From positions 39,760 through 103,759 of the forward strand of contig NZ_JANQOO010000036.1 in assembly GCF_028285715.1 (NCBI RefSeq): a stretch of 64,000 nt of DNA, written 5' to 3'. The stretch's first letter is position 1, and each line of letters starts with the position of its first letter. Shown in pieces: positions 8,308-20,300 of the stretch. This DNA comes from Ulvibacterium sp. (GTDB taxonomy: Bacteria > Bacteroidota > Bacteroidia > Flavobacteriales > Flavobacteriaceae). Under the pieces are notes generated by a model, which had not been told where the DNA came from, made no database searches, and saw only the letters and a program-made list of their open reading frames with translations. The translations under genes were made by a program, and so were the position numbers.

Positions 8308-11300
8308 TTAACGATACAGCGTGAAACTACCTACGAACTCACGCTCGTCTTGAATACCATTAAGTTTAATTATGTACCAGTAGTCCCCCGTAGGTAGACC
8401 ATTGAATTTGTACTGTCCATCCCAACTGTCTTGATTGCCTTCAAATTGAAAAATATTCCTTCCGTAGCGGTCAAATATCTTTATGAAAATATTGGGATAT
8501 TGTTCTATGTTTCTTGGGGCCCAGGAATCATTGTTACCATCTCCATCCGGAGTAAAGAAATTTGGAATTTCAATATCTATGAATTCCATAAAGATTTCCT
8601 GAGTGATACTACATCCGTTCTCATCGGTTACGGTTACCACATAGGTGCCGGTCTCTCGAATATAGTATTCCTGATCCGATGTAGTGGGTTCATCGTTGAA
8701 AACAAAGGTATAATTCCCTGATCCACCTTGGGCCTCGGCACTTATTTGGTTAATATCGCCTTCGCTCAGTTGCAATTCCAATGGGTCAAAAATGGTAATT
8801 TCGAACGGAAAGGTTGTGGAACATCCATTACTATGGACTACGGTTATGACATGAGGTCCACCAGTCAGGTTTTCAAAATTAGGGTCCAATTGCATTTCCT
8901 GAGGGTCATCAGTATCCAAGCCATAAAGTACGTCATTGGAAATATTTGGGTCCTCAAAAACGATCTGCGCGGAATTAGAGGTAGCCCCTTGAGGGTCACA
9001 TTCGTATTGAACCAAAGCCTCACCGGCCAGATTAACACCACTCTGTACTTGGAATACCTCGGTAATTTCACATCCATTGGCATCCCTTATGAAAAGGATA
9101 TGATTTCCACTGGGGAGTCCGCTATAATCCAATACATCTTGGGCAAAGTCCGTATCTTCATTACTGTTCAGACTTGTAGAATAAGGTGCTGTTCCTCCGG
9201 TGATTTCCAGAGCTATGGTTCCATCATTGCTTTGATAACATATCTCATCGGATACGGTATAGGTAACGGCCAAGGCATCAGGTGGGGTCAATGAAAACTC
9301 TACGAGCTCAAAACAACCCTTCCCATCCTGAACAATTATGGTATAATCCCCTGGAGCCAGTTCATCAAAGCTATTCTCATCGTCAAACTGGTTTAGGTTC
9401 GGTGAGATCGCAAATTGATATGCTCCGCTCCCTCCCGTAACATTCAAGACTATACTTCCATCATTTGCATCGGCACAGCTAATTTCCGAGATAATCGGAT
9501 CCACCACCAATAATTCCGGTTCCGCTATGGGCACCACTTGGGAAATTGCCTCGCAATCTCCACTTTGGACGCGTATGTAATAGTTGCCCGCGGATAAATC
9601 TGTAAATAGTCCATTGGATTGGTTGGGTAAAACTTCGGTATTTAAATCGGCATCAAAAAGAGCATATTGGTAGTTCCCCAATCCACCATTGGCCTCAGCA
9701 TTTAGGGCGGCAGTGCTTTCGCCATTACAATTTACACTAGCAGCGGCTGTATCCAAGGAAACCGAAAGGTCTTCAATGGAATCCACTGAAATTTCGTTGG
9801 ATATTATAGAAACACAGTTAAAACTATCCTTAATATAATATTGGTAATCATTACCTGATGCCACATTGGCGAATAGATGTGTGCCCGCTCCCTGGGCATT
9901 GTTCATAGGATAAAAATTGCTATTGTCCTCACTCCATTCGTACGGTCCAGTTCCTCCGGAAGCTACTAAAAGTAGTTCGGCCTCCAGTTGACAGCTTGGG
10001 GCACGATTGGTGAACAGTTGTGCTTGCACATCTGTAGGATCCTGTATTTCAACAATAGGATTTGTTTCAAACGTACAGCCCATATCATCGGTTACCAGAA
10101 TACTATAGAAACCTGCACCCAAATTCGTAAAAGTAGAATTGCCCTGGGATACCGATGTACTTAGCAGCGTACTGCCTGTGTCATCACTATAGGTATGCAG
10201 CGCGTATCTATAATTAGTAGTCACATTTCTCGGATCAAGACTTACGGACACCGACGCATCCGTATCCCCTTGACAAACCAAAGTCGTATGGGAAACGGTA
10301 CCCGTAATGGGATTAGGTAGAACTAGGTTAAACGCAGCATTAAATACTCGATTGCAGGTAAGTGCATCGGTAATGCTTACATTATAGTCCCCCGCACTCA
10401 ATCCCTGGAAAAGATGACTACTTACCGACATTTCGGTAGTTGTTGTACCACTACCCACATGGGTCAGCGCTATGGTATAAGGTCCTACGCCACCTGTTGG
10501 AGCAATTAAGGCACTACCCTGATCATTGCTACATCCTACATCGGTTATATCCATGGAACCCAGAGTTATCAGTGCCGGAGGTGTCGTGATACTAAAGGAC
10601 CGTATTTGGCTACATTCCGGAAAGGCATCCTGCACTACTTCGGCCAAATAATTTCCGGCGGGTAAGGGGATAGCTCCGGTCGGGCCCAGATTTGCCGAAT
10701 TTCCATGGGCAATGGCAGGACCATCATCGGAACGGTCAGATGGTGTACCATTGGTGTCAAAAATGCTCCATGAAAACCCACCTACATAGATAGCATCGAC
10801 CAAGGTAAGTCGAATACTGCCATCCGTTCCAAAGCATACTACATCCGAAAGTTTTTCCACGATCACATCAAAGGTATTGGGCTCTTCAACAACATGGTCT
10901 ATAATCATTTCGCAACCTGTTGTGATGTTTCGAACTGCAAAAGTATGGGTACCAACCTGCAGCTCGGTAAATACATTTGGATGGACGGCGTCCTGGGTGA
11001 ATGTACCGGCCGATAGTACGTTGAATTGGTAATTCCCTAGATGGGCGGTACTATTGGTTACACTTCCCGTAACATCGATACGGATTTCCTCTCCTGTGTT
11101 GCTGCAGCTAATATCTTGACTCACATGTATCGTGGGTGTGGCCATTTCATCAAAAGGAGCTATGGTTGCGTTTGTGCTGCCTACGCAGCCATTTTCGTCA
11201 TAGACATTGATGAGATAGTTGCCTCCCGCAAAATCGGTTTCGATCCAAGTTGGATTGGTTCCATCTTGTACAGGATTTCCATCGCGTATGAATTCATATC

Positions 11301-14300
11301 GCACGTAATTGCCCGATCCACCATTTGCTCCAGCAAAGGTCAGGCTTGCATTTTCGGACGTATTGCCCGAAGAACATCCATATTCTACAGGAGTAATGGC
11401 ATTTATGGTAATGGCATCCGGTTCAGAAATTGTTTGTGTTGTCTCGTCGAAACAGCCATTTGGGGAGGTTACCCTAATGGTATAGTCAATACCGGGACCC
11501 GTGGCCTCAAGATTCTGGAAGGTAACGGTACTGCCTCCATTGGGTGCACTTATGGGGAAGGTACTTAGTACTGCTCCTGTTCCCGAAACGATTTCAATGG
11601 TGTGTGTGCCGGCCACCAAGTTGGAGGCGGCGACCGTTAAGGTACCGTCGTTTGCACCGTTGCAGGTGGCATCGGTAAAGGCATCTACGGAAATGCTGGG
11701 TGTTATGGCCGGATCTACTACAATGGGGAATGATCGGGAACATTCCGGGCCATTCACTCCAATGTCATAGATATGTACCGTGTAGGTATCTGAACTTGAT
11801 ATCAAAACCGTGGTCGGATGGACGGTTAGGGCCTGCCTTGTAACCAAGGTGCTTGCAGTACCGACTATTTCGTATTCATAATTTCCTGAACCACTAGTGA
11901 CCTCTACCGAGATTTCAGCTTCATTGCCAAGGCCACATCCCAAATTTTGTGTCAGAACGGCATTGGCTTGTAGGCTAGGATGTACGGTAACCGTATCCGT
12001 ATCACTACAACCGTTGCTGTCCAAAATTGTTGCCGTATAAGTGCCTAAAGGCACATTGGTGAACAGACCATTATCATTGCTGTCCGTGTAACCCGCTCCA
12101 TTATCTATACTATAATGAATAGGTGCCGCCGAAAACGAGGTGACCGTAATATTGGCCTGAGGGCCGCAATTATCAACTTCAATATTGTGAATGTCCGGAT
12201 TGGATGAAAGATTTAAGTTTACACTGCCCAAAGCGATTGAACAGCCATATTGGTCCGTTACCGAAACCGTATACGATCCAGAAGGCGAATTTGCCGGGAT
12301 TTCTATGGGATTGTCCGGTGTACCTGTAATTGGTGTAAACGGGGCAGGACCCGAAACATCATAATAATAGGTGCCTCCTCCACCTGAAATATCGGGGATT
12401 TCTATCAAACCTGGACGGTCACAACTGATATCCCGGAACATACCTGGAGTTCCGGTAATTGGATCCAATTCGTCCAACAATTCATTTTCAGATGCACTGA
12501 CACAACTAGAGATAGCACCATCCATTTTGGTGACTTCAATATAATAATTACCTGTTCCCAAAGAATTAAAGGTCAATGTATGGGGGGCTGAGAACGGAAC
12601 ATTTCCGCCACTGTCGCTTTCCAATACGGGAGTTCCCGTGGATATGTCATAAAATGACCATTGCATTTCCGTGCCTGGTGATGCTATATTCTCAACGATA
12701 GTATAGGTAATGCTACCATTATTACTCCCATTGCATGAGGGTGTAAGTGAGGAGGTGATTCCCAAAGGTTGGGTAATCAAATCATTTACGTTTACGGTAC
12801 TCTGTCTCGTACAGCTATTGTTGTCCTGGACATAAAAAACATAGGTTCTACCGGGAACCAATCCCAACCATTCATACCTACCATGTCCCACAGGTACTGT
12901 GGTGCCGTCCTTATGCGTACTTTCTCCTGGGAACCAGGTAGCAGTATTGGGATCAAAATTAGCAGGGTCATCACTAAATGCATACTGATAGGGCGCCACG
13001 CCCTCGGAGCCTTGTACAACAACCTGGAGCTCATTACAGTTCACTACCAAAGCAGATAGGGTAATGTCAAGATTGTCCAATGGATATGGGATGATAAATT
13101 GAGGTAAATCGGTTTGACAGATCGTGTTTCCAAAACCATCGACCGTCCTTAGGGAAGGATGAACGATTTGGCCCGAGATATATCCCCTGAATTGATCGGA
13201 GGATTGCCAGGTTACACCGGCATCATCACTAAACTCAACCGTACCTATTGTAGCTGGATAGCCGGTTACATCAAATCCAAAATCCGTTGCCGGACCTCCG
13301 CAATTAACAGGGGTGGCCCCTATAACCGTGGCCGTCAATTCATCCGGGTTATTCAAGGTCACTGGCGTATCGGTCACAAGGCAACCATGGGTGTCAGTAA
13401 TGGAAATGGTATAATCACCGGGCATTAAATTGTAAAATGTATACGTGTTGGCCAGCACATCGTTTACGATTTGGTCAGAAGCCCCTCCATTGTCCAGATC
13501 AACAATCTCAATACTGAAAGGTGCATCTCCGGCGGTAATGGAAATGTCTATGGAACCCATACCATCATGGCATTCTGGATCCGTTGGAGTAGACGCAAAT
13601 ACAAGGGCGGGAGTATTGCCCACGGTTATAGTCTCCAAATATTGGCAATACGGATCGGGTGTACCGGATCCATTCTTATCCCTTACATAAACATCGTAAT
13701 CACCGGCAGTAGCATTGGTTACCGTAAAAGTGTTCAATGGGCCAAAATCAGAATCCGCTACGGTAGATCCCGTTGGTAAAAATGCGTACACGTAATTACC
13801 ATCTCCCCCGGTAGGGGTAACTGTAATGCTGCCATCCGCACAATCGGTAACATCCCTAACATCTACGTTTGCTAATAGCGTTGGATTTATAACGATAGGA
13901 GTAGCTGCATTTGAAACAGAACAGCCATAGATATCGAATACCTCAATGGTATAGATACCATCTGCCAAATTGGTAAAGGTATATTCGGTAGGAGTCGCCA
14001 GGGAGGGACTCATCGGTGCTCCCCCATTAAGGCTAAAGGTGTAATCCCCGTTTCCTGAAGTAACTTGGACCGCTATGCTAGCGTTGTTCTGACCATCATA
14101 GCAATTGGTAAAGGATGTTGTGAACGCTATAGTTTGGGGTACAGCTACGGTCACTGCTTGAGCAGATGGTAATAATACATCGCAACCATTGGTATCACGT
14201 ATTCGAACAAGGTAATCCCCACCTGCAATGTTGGGGAACATGGGACTATTTTGATACGATACCTGAATATTGCCTAAGGTATCCTCAAGCTGATATTCAT

Positions 14301-17300
14301 ATCCAGGACTTCCACCTGTTGCCGAGGCTTCCAAGGTAGCACCCGTATTAAAACAAGTAAACTCGGCGGTAAGGCCCAATGTTGGTGTGATAATCGAAGG
14401 TTCGGTTATAGTCGCCGGAAAGTTTACCGTGCAAGAAGTTTCATCTGCCTTTCTGACCATAATGGTATAGTTCCCATCAGCCAAGGTAGCTGCTGAAGTA
14501 ACCGGTGTGGTCAATGAAGCCGCCCAATTGGCGCCACCATCCAAAGAGTACTCAAAACCGGCCAGGGCATCAAAATTGGAAACCTCAAAACGAATGGAAC
14601 CGTCTGCGACCCCGCTACAACTGGGTTGCGTAACACTCAGCAACTGGGCGGCAAAGGCCTGGTCGGCTTCCACCAAAACCGCCAAATCTTGGGTTTGTGG
14701 ACAAACGGAAGGTACTTGAAAAGCAGTAATATCGTCCAAAATTAGATCATTACCGTCGTTACTGTTAACATTGGTCCTAAAAACTACGTCGATATCGGTA
14801 TTTGCTCCCGGGTCAAAGGTTATGGTACGTTCATGCCAATCCGTATCATTGGTATTTTTTGGAATCTCCGGAGCTACTTCGCTATAAATAATGGCCCCCG
14901 TACTATCCAAGATTTCAATCAATACTTCAGGATTGTTACCTGCCCCTGCAAGATTCATTAGGTTATAGGCCCAGAAATTCAATGTGATTTCTTCATTTGG
15001 GAGTACTTCTATATCCCGTCTTGCCCACAGAATATTATTGAGTTGTGGGTTACCTGTATCAGAGAAGTTACTAACGTCTATGGCCAGGAACCTACCATCT
15101 GTTAGATTTGTGTGGTCTTGTGGACTCGTCCAGAAAGGAACGGGATTGGTAACCCGGTTGGTAACCGTATATTCACCGTTCACCAAAATTCCGGCAGGGC
15201 CGCGATTACATGCCGTTAATGTTCCATCTTGCGGCTCATAACAATAATCGGCTCCAATTTCACCGATCTGAGTAGTCGTCCCAGCTCCAAAATCCTCAAA
15301 GAACAAAGTACTTTGATTTGGGGCTATGCTACTTGAAAAACCTACCGTAACGGTTTGTGTTCCAGCAGCTACATTGGCAAATACGTTATTATCGGACGGC
15401 GTATTTTCGGTTCCATTTAGGCTATAGGTATAGTCAAAATCCGTAGTGTTCGATGTTGAAATGGTAATGGTTCCCGTACCGTTGCAATCATATTCCACAG
15501 CATAGGACAAATTGGGATCCACCACTGGGGTGGGAACTGTGAGGTCCATATCAAAGGTACATCCCAAGGCATCCCGAACCATAAGTTGATAGGTTCCGGC
15601 CAGAAGATTTCTTTCATTTACCGCTCCAAAACTACCTCCTCCATCAAAACTGTATTCATACGGTGCCTGCCCACCATTGGCATTCAAGATCTTGACCAAT
15701 GCCCCGCTTGGATTGCAAGAAGCGTCCTCCACTATGGCTGCCGATGCGGTTAATCGAAACGGTTGATCAATTTCATAATCGGAGCTTACCACGCAACCTG
15801 TAGCGCCACTTCCACTGGAATCCATCACGGTGATGGTGTATAGACCTGCGGAAAGGTTTGGAAATGTATCGGCCGTCTGGTAGTTGGCCCCGCCATCCAA
15901 ACTATACTGGTATGGGGGAGTACCACCGGTAACGGAAACGGTAAGGGAAGACGTTGAGTCGTCCGCACAGACAATGGCCGAATGTGAAGCTGAAATGGAC
16001 GGACTATCCAAATATTCCATCGTAACCACATTTGAAAACGCATGACAGCCGTTATCATCAAAAACAACAAATTCATAGTCTCCAGCGTCCAAAGGAGTAT
16101 TGAAGATAAATGAAGAAGCTGTTTGTACCGAGGTCGGAGGAATATCGGAAAGACTAGGTGGACTTGGATAAAGATCTATGCCGTCCTTGCTCCAAACCGC
16201 CATCCTATAGTCTGGGTTTGGACTTCCCCCACTGGGTGTTAGGTTTATTATCCCTGGGTCGCATGTAATGTTTTCTCGGGTTACCGCAGTTAAGGTCAAT
16301 GCCGGAATTTCACCAACGGTTATGTTTTGGGTATCCGTACAGCCATCGACTGTGGTAGTAATTACTATATAGTTTCCTTCATTAACATTGGTAAACGTGT
16401 GGGTGTTGTCGTCGGATACCAAATGACTGTCCACAAAAGTTCCTCGTCCCCCATTGCTGCCATCGTCCAAACGAAGTTCATAACTGTACTGTGGTAAAAC
16501 GTTCAGGGCCTGGATTGCTATTGTACCCAGGGTGTTACAATCGGTAGGGGTAGTCGTAATGTTAACTTGATAGTCCCGTTCAAGGATACCAATGTCTTCT
16601 GTTTCAAAGATACAGGCCCCATCAATCGGGTTGCCGGAAATGGGATCCAACTGGGTAACCTGGATCTTGTAGGAGCCACTGGCCGCAATATCAAAATTGG
16701 GTCCATTGTTACTGGAAAACGGGACAACGACTGCATTATTTGCGGCATTCACCAACTGGAATCCATATCCCGCACCAATATTGGTGACCCTAATGTTACC
16801 AGGAGTACTACAGAGAATATCCGAAGCGGTGTGCTGGATATCCAAGATGTTCTTGAATACATTGAAGTAAAAACGACTAAAACAACCGTTTTGATACGTA
16901 ATAACCACTCGATATTCACCGCTATCCGTTACCGTGAAATTATTTTGGGTAGCAAGATCGGTCCATGCACATCCAAAATTCTTATTGGCACAGTCGTCAC
17001 CGTTATCCGAACAACTGGCCTCATCAAGTTGTTGCCAGGTAATGCTTTGGGCATCGGTAATTCCCAATTGGATAAGTGCCGAATCATTTTCGCCACATAA
17101 GAATATCTTTGGCAATAAATCCCCATCCAAGGAACAGGCTACGATCTCACCATTGAGGTCATTGTCCAAGTCGCCATCGGAATTCACTTGGTTGAAATAT
17201 GCGATTATAGGATTGGTCTGAGTGGTACCGAATCGTTCCACGGTAATCAATTCGGTCAAGTCCGGACAACTTCCACCACCCGATTTTTCCACAATGTAAT

Positions 17301-20300
17301 TCCCTATATCCGTCACCAATAAAGTGCTGGGATCATTATCGGGATCCCCATCATTTAATACGGTATCCGAACCGTCAATTTGCCCATTGGCATTATTGTC
17401 GAGTGCCCAGGTATATGTACCGAACCCAGACCCGGCAGTAAGAAGAACATCGTTACCGCACAACTGCACGGTTCTGGCCTGGCCACAATTGGCCAGGTCG
17501 TCCAAAATATTGTTGCTTGCAACCTCTGGAACGCTGTTGCATGGAAAGTTAGAGCTTCCCGGTTCATCTGTAAATACGGTTGGATTTAGGACCCCTTGAA
17601 AAGTAGAGTATGCCAAATTTTCCAATTCTGAAGAACAAGCATCCACAAAATCGGAACAGTTGGCCGAGATGGTTACCGAAATCCGGATACTATATTCCGG
17701 ATCGCCGACTTCCACAAGGTTATCGGGAACCTGAAATTCAATAGTATTTGTGTTGATGTCATAGGTATTGGTAGTGCCCGGTGCATTGGATATATCAATG
17801 TTATCCAAGGTTACATTATTGGGGAGTATATCCCTAATGACATAATTTGTGGCACTATCATCACCGGTGTTCTGAAATCGGAGTACATATTGAAATGTCT
17901 GTCCAAGATTTACACCTTGTCCATTAATATCACTACCACCGAGGTCTTCAGAAGTGTTGGCCAATATAATCTCCGGGGCAAATACCTTAGTATAGGATGC
18001 ACCATTTACGGTACCATCACTTGGGTCCACAACCGGAGTACCAGAACCAAATTCACCGCCATCACCGCCATCTGCATTGTTGTCCTTGTAATATTCATTG
18101 GCATCACTGCAACCATCATCATCGCTATCCAAATCCAAAGGATCAGGAAGACCATCAGCATCTGTATCACAGCCCGCGGTCAAAAGTACTCCTCTCATAT
18201 TGGTTGGACCTACTACCGCTTGGCCGATGGCAACATTGTTATTGCCCGATGGGTTCCAATTTACAATGTTGGCCGGGGTTGTTAAGGCCATAGGCTCCAA
18301 TGGCCCATTGGAAGACCTTGTGCCAAAAAGTTGAAATTGACCTGCTTGATCAATGACCACTCGAAGAAGCGGACTACCATGTGTCCCTGTTAAGGTCCAA
18401 ATATCAGGATTGCCGTTTTCTCCATAACCTGTACCATCGATAAAATGAGCCGCATTTCCAGACGCTCCATCCTGAAATTGAATTTCTCCGGCGATATCAT
18501 TTCCATTGATTTGCAGGTTAAACGAGTTGTCTATGCTGAAAACATCAAGTACTAAATAATTATCAACCGTAATAAGACCACTATTGTGGGTATTCCCATC
18601 GGAAATATTAAATAACAATGTTGCACACTCTTCCTCATCATAAATACCGTCGTTATCATCATCCAGATCGGTGATATCGTTTACCCCATCGTTATCAAAG
18701 TCGTTATGAACCGTTAGGAGCGCAGTTGGATTATCAGGGGTTATATTGGCATCCGTTTGGTCCTGGGTATTGGTTACCGTATTGATTAGACTTAATAACG
18801 GGAGCACATCTATCTCGTCGGCACGCACCTCAAGTTCCAATTCAGCTACTTCACCCCCATTTAAGGTTCCGATATTCCAAGTGTTGCCACTCCAACTTCC
18901 GGAAATGGTGAAAGCGTTGACCAGGCTAAGTCCTGTTGGAATATTATCCGTAATTCGTAGGTTGGTCAAAGGGGCAAGGCCCCAGTTTTGAACCCGAATG
19001 GTAAACGTAGCGGTTTCCCCCTCCATGATTTCAGCCTTGTCCACAGTCTTATCCAAAACAACATCGGGATCACAGTATAGGGCTTGTATAGCATTACTGT
19101 CATATGTACATGGTCCTTTGGTGCCCCTTAAGAAGTATTCGCCTGCTCCTGGCGGTGAATAGCTTGGACTATTGGCACCGGGAATAGGTTGTCCATTCTC
19201 ATACCATTGAAAAGCATCAAAATTGTTGCTTGTTGCCTCATATAGTTCAGACCCTACAAAACATCCACTTCCCCCTCTAATTGCAAGGGTTACCTCAGGT
19301 AAGGTATCAAATCCCGAAAAGTATCCGGCTACACCTCTGGCGCCCTCATATCCAAAGAATCCAACAGCCATGGGCCCGGTGGACTGTACGCTCACATCAC
19401 CATTAAGATTGGGAATAAAAAAAGTCTTCCAGTCGCTGGAACCTGCTACAGGGTTAGAAGCCGGTAGGGTTACCGGGCCATTTCCATCGGTAACCTGAAT
19501 GTTGGCATCCGGTGTATTCACGGCGGCGATAATGGTCATCCCGCCCGTAACATTGAGCCCGGCCATGCTTCGAATGTCCGGAATGTTATCCATAACATCG
19601 GGCAACAAACAGTTTACAGGCGCAACAAAATTGAGTCCTTGGGTGTATACTTGACTTGCCCCGGCCATACACTGATAGGCATAGACGTCCTTGGATGTCT
19701 GCACCAACATATTGGCGCCCACGGAATTTGATGAATAATTACCGCTTGGAACTTCAAAGTATTCCCCATTGTCAATGGTTGCTATGGGGGTAGTACTTCC
19801 GTTCACAAAAATCTGAGTGTTATCCGAAGTAGCGATAAGTAACGGGAACTCCGTCCAACCATTGGTGTTTCCATTACCTCGAATAAATACATATTCTTTT
19901 CCAAGTCGATTTTCGGGGACAGGTTGATCAATACCTGCATCCCTATTACTGGCGCCCACTTGTCTTCCAAAGTTTATGGAGCCGTTGCTAATAACAATAT
20001 CCCTATCGGAAACTATGGAAGCACCGATCCACCCATCCTCATGAGCCTGGGTAGGACTATTTCCGATATAGGTTTCAAAAACAAAAGATTCGTTGGCATC
20101 CAGTGTTATGGTATAGGTGTTGTCCGTAATACCGGCCCTATTATTCCCAACCCTAAATTCGCAGCCTGGGTCATAACCGAAAACATTAATCGTAGTATTG
20201 TCTTCCGTGGCCATAATGCCCAAAGTATTGGATTTGGACGGGTGCGCTCCTCGGTTGGGTACCCCTCCCCATTTAAAGCGGGTTCCCAAGGCCTGTCTTC

